DNA of 64,000 nt from Treponema bryantii NK4A124 (GTDB lineage: Bacteria > Spirochaetota > Spirochaetia > Treponematales > Treponemataceae), in assembly GCF_000421345.1 (NCBI RefSeq), contig NZ_ATWV01000003.1, positions 1-64,000 on the forward strand, read 5' to 3'. Every line of letters starts with the position of its first letter. Within the stretch, counting starts at the first letter, position 1. A program made the position numbers and the translations under genes. Below the pieces are notes generated by a model. It did not search any database. It saw nothing but the letters and a program-made list of their open reading frames with translations, and had not been told where the DNA came from. Below, piece by piece: positions 26,516 to 35,279 of the stretch.

Positions 26516-28513
26516 TTATTGTTTAATTTTCTTCACAGGAATAATCGTAAAATTAATACTCTTTTCAGTCTCCATACCCGGCCCAATATTGATGTCCCAG
26601 TATAAGGTAGACTCATAAGTCATGCTTACCGGCTTTGCCTCTTCGCACTGCATATTCTGGCGGTTAAATACTATAGGATTCATGCAGTAACCGCATTTTT
26701 CATTTGGTTCAAAAACAAAGGAAATACCGTTTGCCTTATCAGACATTCTGACAAGCTGAATGTTTTTCAGTTTATTTCCTGCATTAATATCTTTAGTTGA
26801 CTTTTTAGGATTAATAACAAAAATCTCACCATTATCAACAGCTTCAATATTAAAGCCGGTTTTGTCATCGTTTCTGAAGAAGATATTAACAAGGTTTGCT
26901 TCTACTGCAAATTTTGCCCCAAGAGTTTTCTCGCTTTCGTTTTTGATGATGTACTGAACATACATTCCGGTAGAATTAATTACATATTTTTTGCGCAGGT
27001 AAACAGTCTGTCCTGTAGGCTTCCATACTGCTCTTGCACAAAGCTGTATTTCTCTGTGAGACTGAGAATACTTTAATTCGCTGTACTGAATGCGGGAGAA
27101 TACTCCGTCACCTGCAGGTTCTCCACCAGAATAGTTTCTAAACTGTTCACTTGTAAAAAGATGATCAATGAAAATGCCTCTTTCGTAATCATCATCAAAA
27201 CCATCAAAAACAGCACGGCGTTTAAGATTATCTGCATAGTTACAGAGGTTCTTCATAACATCAAGTTCACGAACAGCTCCACCGTTTAAAGAAATATAGG
27301 CAAAATACTGTTCCATGCGGCAGACATATTCCGAAATACCATCATTATCGTAATCAAAGCTGGTAACTGATTCAACAAAATTACCTTCTGCACGCAGCAT
27401 CTTTTCTGCTTCGTTAAGGTACTTATAGGCCTGCTGGCGGTTTATTGTATTTTCTACAGCATCTTTTGCAGTACAAAGAATATTTGCACCATTTTGAGCA
27501 AACCAGAGTTTTTCACGTGCAGCCTTCTTTCGCATTTTATCTGTTTTATATTGATTTACCAGAAGTCCGACATAAAGAATGCGGTTATATAATTTTTGTG
27601 CTGCACTATAGGTATAAAGAAAATCGTAAATTGAATAAGGTAATCTGTTTTTTTCTCCCTTATCATTTTGAATTACATTAGAAATCTCTGTGCTTATTCC
27701 AACAGGAATATAGGACTGGAGTTTTGTTTTTACATTGTGAGTCCTGAAGTCGTTAGGAGTTGTTAGTTTAATCTTACAATCTGGTGTAGACTGTATATAT
27801 TTATCAAGCTGTTCAAACCATTTTGTATTTGTAAGATTCAGAGCGGTTTCTGCTTCAAGATTAATAACTACAATGCGGTCTGCATCGAGCTGTAAATATG
27901 AATCCTTTTTTTCTGCCTTAAGAACTGCCTTTTCTATATTCCAGATGAACTCTTCTGCAAGCATCTGAGAATCAGGTATAAACTCATCATAAGCGGCAAA
28001 AATATCTATACTTTTTCCAAGATCAGACATGAAAATCGGAAGGAAGTTTTTTTTGCCCTCCTGAATAAGGGCGCTTGAAAGAACAAGGTATTCAATTCCA
28101 CAGTTATGAATATTATTTACTAAAGAAGAATCCCAGCAGTCCTGAAAAAGTGTCATACCACGAGGGCGTTTACCAAAGGTCTGTCTAAGTTCTGAGGTCA
28201 GTTCGTCTATCTGGCCGTTTCGGTCAATGGAATTCAAAAGAGGAAGCAGAGCATCATGATAAGCGCCGCCTAGAACTTCAATCTGCTTACGGTCTGTAAG
28301 TTCACGGACAAGAGTTATAATTTCATTTTTTCTTTTTTTATAAAATTGTAATTGAGGACCGGTAAATTTAAAAGAAAGTGGAAAAGACGGATGTGAATAA
28401 AGGAATTTAAGAATCGGCTTATAAACAGACTGGTAACTTTTTTCAAAAAGCTCGCTGTTTTCTGAATTAACAGAAACTGACTTTACGATAAAGCTGACGT
28501 ATATTGAACCCAT
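26516..28513 (-). CDS. GH57-like protein with degenerate catalytic motifs
   Basis: The 665-residue length and domain order match GH57 4-alpha-glucanotransferases, with a beta/alpha7 barrel (about 1-320), a helical part and beta-sandwich domains (about 390-665) like DUF1925/1926. The active-site motifs are altered. The usual HQP near the N terminus is replaced by a VKSVSV stretch. The GGxxEPILP region reads GGAYHDALLP. The nucleophile motif, usually ERVWxP, reads QDCWDSS, so the catalytic Glu is absent. The DDGEKFG acid region has no match. Inactive GH57-like proteins are known from the family, so a binding or regulatory role in glycogen metabolism is possible. It has a poor ribosome site (AAAGAATA before ATG). 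Confidence 0.7.
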   Translation of the reverse strand: MGSIYVSFIVKSVSVNSENSELFEKSYQSVYKPILKFLYSHPSFPLSFKFTGPQLQFYKKRKNEIITLVRELTDRKQIEVLGGAYHDALLPLLNSIDRNGQIDELTSELRQTFGKRPRGMTLFQDCWDSSLVNNIHNCGIEYLVLSSALIQEGKKNFLPIFMSDLGKSIDIFAAYDEFIPDSQMLAEEFIWNIEKAVLKAEKKDSYLQLDADRIVVINLEAETALNLTNTKWFEQLDKYIQSTPDCKIKLTTPNDFRTHNVKTKLQSYIPVGISTEISNVIQNDKGEKNRLPYSIYDFLYTYSAAQKLYNRILYVGLLVNQYKTDKMRKKAAREKLWFAQNGANILCTAKDAVENTINRQQAYKYLNEAEKMLRAEGNFVESVTSFDYDNDGISEYVCRMEQYFAYISLNGGAVRELDVMKNLCNYADNLKRRAVFDGFDDDYERGIFIDHLFTSEQFRNYSGGEPAGDGVFSRIQYSELKYSQSHREIQLCARAVWKPTGQTVYLRKKYVINSTGMYVQYIIKNESEKTLGAKFAVEANLVNIFFRNDDKTGFNIEAVDNGEIFVINPKKSTKDINAGNKLKNIQLVRMSDKANGISFVFEPNEKCGYCMNPIVFNRQNMQCEEAKPVSMTYESTLYWDINIGPGMETEKSINFTIIPVKKIKQ

Positions 28514-28629
28514 TATTCTTTATACGGCATCCCACCAAAAGCCGATTATCTCTCCTTATTAAATAGATTTTTTTATAATACCCTTCCCCAAAGGTATTAC
28601 GTTTAGCGATGAAAAAAAAGTTCCCTGCA

Positions 28630-29235
28630 TCACTTAAAACGTTTTAACATTCTATAACAATATTCCCATATTTTAAAGTCTTTTTTAGCATTCCAGCTAA
28701 TATTTTCTTCAGATTTTAACTTTGTACAGGAAGTTCTTTCATCTGAATTATTTGCACAAATCACAGTTCTTTTTGTGTCTGCAGGAATTAAATCAATAAT
28801 ATTCTGTGGACAGATTGAAACGCATTTTCCGCAGCCACAGCAGTTGTCTGTAATTACAGCTGTCATGTTTTCAATTCTGATTGCTTCCTGCGGACAGATT
28901 TTTACACAGTCTCCAAGACCAAAGCAGGCAATCTTACAGTCCAGTGCGGAACCAAAAACTGTTTTGGCCATTGTACATGTGTATTTTTCATTGAATAAAG
29001 AACGATTGAGTTTGCATTCTTTATGGCAGGAACAGAAGACAAAGGCCTTTTTATCTGACGGAACATATTTTTTTTCTTCAGGCAAAATTACAGGAGAAAG
29101 AGACATAGGAATAAGCGGGTCATCCTTTTTTGAGTCTCCTTTTGTAATTGAAGGAATAAGGATATACAAAGTAAAAAATGAAAGAAGAGTCAGTAAAAGT
29201 AAAAAAAGAATAAGCAGTATTGTTTTGAGAATCAC
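28630..29235 (-). CDS. rnfB: RnfB-like ferredoxin subunit, short form
   Basis: The 201-residue protein has an N-terminal membrane anchor (about 3-28) and two ferredoxin-type clusters: C100, C104, C110, C114 (CFGLGDCVKICP) and C132, C135, C138, C142 (CGCGKCVSICP). These match the core of RnfB. The preceding 4Fe-4S site is unusual: FCSCHKEC (C68, C70, C74) plus C87 stand where RnfB normally has a spaced four-Cys motif. The C-terminal ferredoxin extension of many RnfB proteins is missing. It overlaps rnfA by four bases (ATGA) and ends the operon. It should be the electron-accepting cytoplasmic subunit. Family membership is likely; the short form is a sequence fact. Confidence 0.8.
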   Translation of the reverse strand: MILKTILLILFLLLLTLLSFFTLYILIPSITKGDSKKDDPLIPMSLSPVILPEEKKYVPSDKKAFVFCSCHKECKLNRSLFNEKYTCTMAKTVFGSALDCKIACFGLGDCVKICPQEAIRIENMTAVITDNCCGCGKCVSICPQNIIDLIPADTKRTVICANNSDERTSCTKLKSEENISWNAKKDFKIWEYCYRMLKRFK

Positions 29236-29795
29236 TTTATTACCTCCGGATTAAGCCAGACAATATCCCATACAGAAAGTAAAAGAATCAATACAGAAAG
29301 GAATAAGAAATAAAGACTGTAATATTTCTCGTCTAAAAGACGGCCGTTAGAACATACTCTTCTGCGGAATGTGAGACTGAAAGGTATGATTATCAGCATG
29401 GATAAGAGACTGCACAGGCTTATGAAAAGTGTAAAAAGCAAAGAAGAGCTTTCTGCAATTGAAAGAAGAATTACCAGATATGAAATTGCAAACTCGGTTG
29501 TTGAACGTCCGGTTGTGAGATGGACAATTCCTCCAAGGAAAGTGCTTATTGCTGCATATACGATAAAGCAGACCAGCGGAAAGAGCTCTGTGATTTTCAG
29601 CGGCACTAAGAGATAATAAGTTATGAGCCAGGAAATTACTGCTGAAGAAACGATTGAAATTGCACATTTTACATAAAAGATTGTTTCCTTGAATTTAACA
29701 ATTCCAATTTCAGCTACTTTATTTAATCCAATTCCATAAATGAGTACTACAGAAGAAACTAAGGTGTAATAAAGGAAAGTATAATAATAAATCAT
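29232..29795 (-). CDS. rnfA: RnfA-like integral membrane subunit lacking conserved cysteines
   Basis: The 187-residue protein has about six membrane spans and sits where rnfA belongs in the C-D-G-E-A-B order. Canonical RnfA has a GICPFLG motif in the first helix and TTNC in a later helix; these cysteines help hold an intramembrane iron-sulfur cluster with RnfE. Here the first motif region reads LIYGIGLNK and the second reads LLSIAESSSLL, both without Cys. The remaining cysteines are elsewhere. It overlaps rnfE and rnfB by four bases each. The assignment rests on position, length and topology, with weak residual similarity, so it could also be called a derived paralogue. Confidence 0.65.
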   Translation of the reverse strand: MIYYYTFLYYTLVSSVVLIYGIGLNKVAEIGIVKFKETIFYVKCAISIVSSAVISWLITYYLLVPLKITELFPLVCFIVYAAISTFLGGIVHLTTGRSTTEFAISYLVILLSIAESSSLLFTLFISLCSLLSMLIIIPFSLTFRRRVCSNGRLLDEKYYSLYFLFLSVLILLLSVWDIVWLNPEVIK

Positions 29796-30409
29796 TTTGC
29801 CCCTCCTTTACTTGAAATAATTCTGAATTTATTTTTTAAGAAAAGAAATAAATAAATTATTAAACCAGTAAGAACAAGAGCTCCAGGTATTGTTGCAAAG
29901 AAGGTAAAAATACCAACCTTATTCGGATTGAATAATACCTTTTCAAAAATCCTGTGATTTTTACCAAAGAAGGTAAAGGTTCCATAACCTGCAATATCTC
30001 TGAAAAGATAGAATAAAAGAATTATTACTGAAAATACCAGTGTCTGTAAAAGATTGTTCTTTAGTCTTACTTCCAGAGTTTCTTCGTTTCCTGTAAAAAG
30101 TGTATGTGTAAGGAAAACTGAAACTGGTGGAAAATACAGATAGAAACCAAGAATTAAGGCAACTTCGGTATATGTTAAAACAAGAATCTGTCTGTACAAA
30201 ACAGTGATTGCAATCATGAAGAACATTACAAAATATGTTCTTATCTGTTCGAACTTAAGTTTTGTAACAAGGGAATTGATGAGAATTCCAAGTATTTCAA
30301 GTAAGACAAGTTCAATAATAAGAGTAAGACCAAAAACGAATCGGCCTGTAGGGGCAATCGTGAGCGCCAGAAAAGACGCAATATACATAAAGGATTTTTT
30401 CTGTTTCAT
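29792..30409 (-). CDS. rnfE: RnfE-like integral membrane subunit with no cysteine
   Basis: The 205-residue protein has about six hydrophobic helices and lies between rnfG and rnfA, the normal place for rnfE. RnfE usually has LGLCPLLAVT and IVTNC motifs. Here the first helix reads FLALTIAPTGRF, which keeps the hydrophobic-Pro-Thr pattern but no Cys, and the entire protein contains no cysteine. It therefore cannot contribute ligands to the RnfA/RnfE iron-sulfur cluster. The four-base overlap with rnfA indicates coupled translation. Function is inferred from context. Confidence 0.62.
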   Translation of the reverse strand: MKQKKSFMYIASFLALTIAPTGRFVFGLTLIIELVLLEILGILINSLVTKLKFEQIRTYFVMFFMIAITVLYRQILVLTYTEVALILGFYLYFPPVSVFLTHTLFTGNEETLEVRLKNNLLQTLVFSVIILLFYLFRDIAGYGTFTFFGKNHRIFEKVLFNPNKVGIFTFFATIPGALVLTGLIIYLFLFLKNKFRIISSKGGAK

Positions 30410-30412
30410 TTA

Positions 30413-30886
30413 TTAATTACCTCTTTCCTGTTTAAAGATTTCTTCGAGACGAAGCTTCCAGTACTCAACACGTCTTCCGGTAACAGAGTTTGTAAGCTGG
30501 TCGGCACACCTTCCGTGTAAAGAAGCATATCCGTGGAAAGTCACTTTAGATTCTTTATCAATAATATAAATTCCGGCTTGAGGTCCGTAAAAAGTCTGTA
30601 ATCTGATTATTGCAATCTTATAGTTTTCGCCATTCTTTTTATTTCTGGCATCATAAGCAGCTGCACTTGAACTGAGAGGATTATTAATTCTTACCTTGTT
30701 CCCTATTTCCCAGGTATCGGGTACTGTTTCTGAAAGAGTATTTTCAATAACAGCCTTAAGATTCGAGTCCCAGGACTTTTGAGAAACTTTTACAATGTAA
30801 ACTAATATACAAAAAACAAAGGATGTAATCAGAATGAAAATTGCATAATTGATAAAAAAGTTTTTATAGGAAATCTGCTGTTTCAT
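30413..30886 (-). CDS. rnfG: RnfG-like periplasmic subunit lacking the flavinylation motif
   Basis: This 157-residue protein has one N-terminal membrane span (about 12-33) and a short extracytoplasmic domain. RnfG normally carries an FMN-binding domain in which an S/T-G-A-T motif near the C terminus is covalently flavinylated by ApbE/Ftp. At the matching place this protein reads NSVTGRRVEYW (residues 133-143), so the acceptor threonine context is lost. It is also shorter than usual. It sits between rnfD and rnfE, overlapping rnfD by four bases. The call depends mainly on gene order, topology and length. Confidence 0.6.
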   Translation of the reverse strand: MKQQISYKNFFINYAIFILITSFVFCILVYIVKVSQKSWDSNLKAVIENTLSETVPDTWEIGNKVRINNPLSSSAAAYDARNKKNGENYKIAIIRLQTFYGPQAGIYIIDKESKVTFHGYASLHGRCADQLTNSVTGRRVEYWKLRLEEIFKQERGN

Positions 30887-31980
30887 TTTTTATCTCCTGT
30901 TTCGGCGGCAATTTTTTCAGAATACTTCATAATTACTTTTCCCGTAGAAAGATCATTTTTCTTTTCTTCGAATATACGGATTATCATACAGATAATGTTG
31001 GAAAGAATGATTGTATATGCCATTCCAACAGGAGAAGTTCCACAGCCAACAATTACAAAGGCAATTATTCCGCTGATTATTCCAAGAATTACTTTTCCGG
31101 ATACGCTCACAGGAATTGTTCCGTACCATTGCAGTAGGAAAAAGGCGCTGAAAAGTATTCCGCTTGTGAGTAATGCAAGAAGCATATCTCCCTGGTTTAT
31201 TGTTCCTCCAAAAAGATATGGAACAAATAGTCTTACTAGTACTGCGTAAACTGCAATAAAGCATGAAGGAATAATTAATGAAAATGAATTGTCTGAAAAT
31301 AAAATTATGGATGAAATAAGTGTTATAAGATTAAATCTGAAAGCAGGAATCAAGGAATGGCTGTCCCAGAATAATGAAACAAATCCTTCTGGAATTGTTA
31401 CGTTTGTTATGCTGAAAACATATTTATTCAAAAAGGCTGTTATTGGAGTGTCAAAAGAGTAAATCGGAAAATATCCGCTTTGAATAAGATATACAGATGT
31501 ATTTCTTACTGTAAGCAATTCTGAAGTTAATGCAAAATGTGGAAAGAAAATATTTCCAATATACCAGGCTATAATTACTGAAATAGCCGGAATGTTGATC
31601 CAGCTGTTTATTCCCTTAAAAACAATCACTCTGGAAACAAGAATTGTCGCAAATGAAATTACAAAAACCATAGGGAGAGGATATGTTTCCGGAAGCAGCA
31701 GTCCTATAACAATTCCCTGTAATGCAATGTTCATTATATTATAAAAAGGTTCTTTGCTTACATAATAGTTAATAACAGAAGCAAAAATTGAAGCAGCAAG
31801 AGAAGTTATAACTACAAAAAAAGCATTATAGCTTTTTGTAAAAAGCAGCATTAATACCTGTATGCTCATAAGAATAAGAAGTCTTATAGATACAGAAGAT
31901 ATTGAAGGTATGCTATATACATAGGGTTTTACAGAGATTTTTGAATTTTTAAGTTTATTTTCCTTTATTTTATTTTTCAT
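30883..31980 (-). CDS. rnfD: RnfD-like membrane subunit
   Basis: The 365-residue protein has nine or ten hydrophobic helices. Typical RnfD/NqrB landmarks are visible: LQGIVIGLLLPETYPL near 88-103, FGGTINQGDMLLALLTSGILF near 257-277 and SPVGMAYTIILSN near 316-328. The flavin attachment loop, usually SGATP, reads SFDTP (175-179): the serine, threonine and proline stand but Gly-Ala is changed. The ATDPVS motif of the late helix is replaced by LQWYGT. It overlaps rnfG by four bases and follows rnfC by 11. It probably forms the core of the ion-pumping module, but covalent flavin is uncertain. Confidence 0.75.
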   Translation of the reverse strand: MKNKIKENKLKNSKISVKPYVYSIPSISSVSIRLLILMSIQVLMLLFTKSYNAFFVVITSLAASIFASVINYYVSKEPFYNIMNIALQGIVIGLLLPETYPLPMVFVISFATILVSRVIVFKGINSWINIPAISVIIAWYIGNIFFPHFALTSELLTVRNTSVYLIQSGYFPIYSFDTPITAFLNKYVFSITNVTIPEGFVSLFWDSHSLIPAFRFNLITLISSIILFSDNSFSLIIPSCFIAVYAVLVRLFVPYLFGGTINQGDMLLALLTSGILFSAFFLLQWYGTIPVSVSGKVILGIISGIIAFVIVGCGTSPVGMAYTIILSNIICMIIRIFEEKKNDLSTGKVIMKYSEKIAAETGDKK

Positions 31981-31991
31981 AAAATCCTCAG

Positions 31992-33296
31992 TTATTCTGT
32001 AATCTTATTCTTAAGAACTTTAATTGTCTGGCAGAGAGGCAAACGTGCCGGACAAACTGTGTTACAAAGTCCGCACTCGATACAGGCTAAAGCTGATGCG
32101 GCGTAGGTGTCCTTAAGTAATTTAAAGTTTACTGTATGGTTATAAAGTATGTCTGGAGAAAGTTTTACAGGGCATGCAAAACGGCAGTTTCCGCAGTTAA
32201 TACATGTGTAAATCTGTTCGTCTGTATTTTTCTTTTTTGAAAGGAATTCAACAGATTTAACGTATTTTGTAATTGGAATGTCTAAGCTCTTAACGGAATA
32301 GCCGCAGAGCATTCCGTTTATAATTATGTGAGCAGGTTCTTTTGTAAAGCCGCCTATCTGGGGAACAATGTCTCTTATGCTTGTTCCAAGTTTTACATCC
32401 AGCAGGCAGGAAGCGTTAAGACAATTGCCGGAAAAATGAACCATACGGTCTACACAAGGTGTTGAAAGAGCAAGTGCTTTGTAAGCTTCGTAGATTGTCG
32501 AAGAGTCTGTAAAGAGATCTCTTTTTGTAAGTGTAAAATTACAGATTTTATTAAGAGGTCCTCTTACAAAGGCAGAAACAATTTCTCTTGGAGTTCCGCA
32601 TGGATATCTTTGAATTTTCATTTCAAGAGCATAGATATCTTTATAATCCGGATTATCAAAATAATTTTTTTCATGAGATTTTGTATCTATTGCAAAAATG
32701 ATTCCTTTTGCATTAATTGCCTTTGCTATGAATCTGGCACCCTTCACTATTTCTGCAAAATAAAATTTATACATTAATGAATCTGTTATGCGGTAAGGGT
32801 CTTCATCAAAAAGTCTTACTACCAGATTATGTCTTTCCTGAATGGCGTTTATCTGTTCAATCTGAATTCCAAGATTTTCAGGTATGGCAGTTTTAAAGGT
32901 ATTTATAACGCCGTTTTTAATCAGGGTTGTTGCAATTTCTTTCTGAGTATATGAATCAGGTGTCTTTTCATGTGGAATTTTTCCTAAGTATGAAAGTGCA
33001 CCGCCAAATTTAATTTTTACGGCAAATTCCTGGTGGCCGTTCGGAGAAACACAAGGATCAATCGAAAGTATTTTACCAGGCACTGATGAATGGAGAGAAG
33101 ATGTCCAGCCTTTTGAAAACTCAGACTGAGCAATTACATCACCTTCTTTTACCATATCCCCAGGCTTTACAATTGCTTTATAACAAGACTCGCTTTCCTG
33201 AGACAAAGGAATATTTACTATTTTTGGAAGAAATGCTTTTTGCGAAGTATTGTAATTTTTTATAATCGATGAAACTACAGGATTATTTGATTTCAT
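31992..33296 (-). CDS. rnfC: RnfC-like peripheral subunit lacking the Gly-rich nucleotide loop
   Basis: The 434-residue protein keeps the RnfC plan: an N-terminal lipoyl-like domain (VKPGDMVKEGDVIAQSE near 42-58), a central Rossmann-like region, an SLBB part, and two C-terminal 4Fe-4S sites (C365, C368, C371, C375 and C405, C408, C411, C415). In canonical RnfC a GLGGAGFPT loop binds FMN/NADH and is followed by ECEPYLT. Here the loop region reads NGVINTFKTAIPEN and the latter motif reads DEDPYRIT. NADH oxidation is thus doubtful and another electron partner is likely. Its start overlaps the stop of the upstream membrane gene by four bases. Confidence 0.85.
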   Translation of the reverse strand: MKSNNPVVSSIIKNYNTSQKAFLPKIVNIPLSQESESCYKAIVKPGDMVKEGDVIAQSEFSKGWTSSLHSSVPGKILSIDPCVSPNGHQEFAVKIKFGGALSYLGKIPHEKTPDSYTQKEIATTLIKNGVINTFKTAIPENLGIQIEQINAIQERHNLVVRLFDEDPYRITDSLMYKFYFAEIVKGARFIAKAINAKGIIFAIDTKSHEKNYFDNPDYKDIYALEMKIQRYPCGTPREIVSAFVRGPLNKICNFTLTKRDLFTDSSTIYEAYKALALSTPCVDRMVHFSGNCLNASCLLDVKLGTSIRDIVPQIGGFTKEPAHIIINGMLCGYSVKSLDIPITKYVKSVEFLSKKKNTDEQIYTCINCGNCRFACPVKLSPDILYNHTVNFKLLKDTYAASALACIECGLCNTVCPARLPLCQTIKVLKNKITE

Positions 33297-34678
33297 TTAC
33301 GTATACCTTTTCTTATAATAATGGAAAAATAGATAAAAAGTAATATAAAAAGACAAATAAAGCACATAATTATACCAAATATATTTATCTGATAAGAAGA
33401 TGTTGCAGTATAACCTCCGCAAAAGTCTTCGCCTTCGGATTTCATTACTTTTTCTACAGAATCGAATTGAAGATTATCAATACCATCATATACATCTTTT
33501 TTAAATGATGAATCATATTTAAGTGTGTTAATCTGCTCTGTAATTATTCCATTTTCTGCATTTTCTATAAAACTGGAATACTGAACTATATCTTTCTGCC
33601 CTTCATTTTCATTCAGTGATTTGTAAGGATATGTTTTTACATTCCAGTATAATCTGTAAAAATCTTCAAACTGCGGTAGATTGCTGTCATTAATATGAGA
33701 CTTTGCCGGAAAGAGAATTTTTCCAGAAGGTGTTTTTATTGTATCAGTTGAGGTAACAAAAATCAGGACAATAAATAAAAGGGCTGCTCCGGTAACAATA
33801 TTCATTGATGCAAATACTTTACCTGCAAATAGAGAAACTCTTTTTGAAGACCTGATATAAACCGGTACAAAGGCTTTTTTATTTCTGAAATAATCTTCTA
33901 CAAAATAACAGGCTGTAAGAGCAGAGCCTGTTCCTATGAAGGCAATAAGAAATAAAAAGCCAGAAGAAAGTGAACTTGAAAAAGCTGCAATAAAGGCAAC
34001 ACCAAGCATGGCCGGAATTGAGTATCTGCTTAAGAGTGTTATTATCATGTTTTTTCTGCGCCATAAGTTTGAAATAAAAAAGATGCATAACATTGTGAGG
34101 CAGGTAGCAGTTGCAACAGGATAAAAAGGATTTCCGTAAAGATACAAAAGCGGTATAAGGGAACCGCATAAAAATGGAATTTTGTTTTTTGAAAAAATAA
34201 AAAGCATGGCAGAAAGCAATATTCCGATTAGTGGTAAGAGCCAGGGGTATTCTGCAGAAGAATCTTTTATGCAGTCAATTCCCTGCCCCTTAAGCTGTCT
34301 TATTAAAGCGCTGCTTTCTGAGTTATATTTTGAAGGTATGTAATACAAGCGGTATGCATTTGCTTTATCAAAAAACATTGCATTGCGTTTATTAAAATAT
34401 GAATATTCCGGATTATTATAATTCAGTTTAAGCATTGAAAGCTCAACTGAATTTTCTGCAAGTGGAATCGGCAGATATTGGCCCGACTGGAATACGGCAT
34501 TTTTTATTCCACAATCATTTATTGCCTTTACGACGGTAGAATCATCAGTATTTACAGGGACACAAATAACAGTATAGTTTTTCCATAATTTTCCGGAAGG
34601 AACTGTTTTAAAAACCAGAATAAGTATAAGTGAAAGAAGAAAAATAAAAGGTGAGCTGATTTTTACATACTTATTCAT
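33293..34678 (-). CDS. multi-pass membrane protein coupled to the Rnf-like operon
   Basis: This 461-residue protein is not recognised. It has an N-terminal signal-anchor (about 8-24), a soluble extracytoplasmic region (about 28-145), a bundle of about seven hydrophobic helices (about 145-310), a second soluble region (about 315-430) and a last membrane span before KGIRK. The two soluble domains probably face the periplasm. The stop codon overlaps the rnfC start (ATGA) and 12 bases separate it from the PAP2-type gene, so it is translated with the Rnf genes. It may be an extra subunit or assembly factor of the divergent complex. That is inference from coupling. Confidence 0.75.
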   Translation of the reverse strand: MNKYVKISSPFIFLLSLILILVFKTVPSGKLWKNYTVICVPVNTDDSTVVKAINDCGIKNAVFQSGQYLPIPLAENSVELSMLKLNYNNPEYSYFNKRNAMFFDKANAYRLYYIPSKYNSESSALIRQLKGQGIDCIKDSSAEYPWLLPLIGILLSAMLFIFSKNKIPFLCGSLIPLLYLYGNPFYPVATATCLTMLCIFFISNLWRRKNMIITLLSRYSIPAMLGVAFIAAFSSSLSSGFLFLIAFIGTGSALTACYFVEDYFRNKKAFVPVYIRSSKRVSLFAGKVFASMNIVTGAALLFIVLIFVTSTDTIKTPSGKILFPAKSHINDSNLPQFEDFYRLYWNVKTYPYKSLNENEGQKDIVQYSSFIENAENGIITEQINTLKYDSSFKKDVYDGIDNLQFDSVEKVMKSEGEDFCGGYTATSSYQINIFGIIMCFICLFILLFIYFSIIIRKGIRK

Positions 34679-34690
34679 AATAAACTACTA

Positions 34691-35182
34691 TTACTTTAAT
34701 AATGAAAATGAAAGACCTACTAAAAATCCTAAGAGACAGCCGCATAAAACTTCCATAGGTGTATGTCCATCAACTTCTTTTAATGATTTATAATTATTAA
34801 TGATTTCTTTACCCTTTAGTTCATTTCCGATTTCATTTAGTTTTTTAGCCTGCATTCCGCTTGAACGGCGAACACCAAAAGCATCTCTGATAACAACCAG
34901 AAAAAAGCATAATGCAAAAATAAAGAGATCTGAATGAAGGCCATGGCGTATTCCGATTGTTACACACAAAGAAGTAACAAGTGCAGAATGGCTGGAAGGC
35001 ATACCGCCTGTACGCCAGAACATAACTTCAATAAGTTCGCCTAAAGAATGGATTCGTCCGTAGATAAGTTTTATGGCTGCTTTTATGAATTGTGCACCAA
35101 TCCAGCTGAATACGCAGGAAAGCAAAATTGGATTATGTAAAAACAGTATAAATTGCTGCGTAATTGAATATGATTCTGCCAT
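34691..35182 (-). CDS. divergent PAP2 family membrane protein (DUF212)
   Basis: The 163-residue protein matches PF02681. It has four or five membrane helices and the family signatures GGMPSSHSALVT (near 59-70), RDAFGVRRSSGMQA (near 99-112) and GHTPMEVLCGCLLG (near 138-151). These resemble acid phosphatase/haloperoxidase active-site motifs, so a membrane lipid phosphatase role is possible, though not shown for this subgroup. CTGGAAAATT precedes the ATG. It is the first gene of the transcription unit that continues into the Rnf-like operon, with only 12 bases to the next gene. Confidence 0.9.
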   Translation of the reverse strand: MAESYSITQQFILFLHNPILLSCVFSWIGAQFIKAAIKLIYGRIHSLGELIEVMFWRTGGMPSSHSALVTSLCVTIGIRHGLHSDLFIFALCFFLVVIRDAFGVRRSSGMQAKKLNEIGNELKGKEIINNYKSLKEVDGHTPMEVLCGCLLGFLVGLSFSLLK

Positions 35183-35279
35183 AATTTTCCAGATATAATC
35201 AAATAAATATTAATATATTTTATCATTGAAAGGCTAAATTTACTAGTAGATTTTAAAAAAATAGATATACTTAAAAAGT

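Noticed and set aside
29232-33296. Na+-translocating NADH:quinone reductase (Nqr) operon
   Set aside because: Gene order is Rnf-type C-D-G-E-A-B, RnfB and the double 4Fe-4S RnfC are present, and no NqrF-like reductase is nearby.
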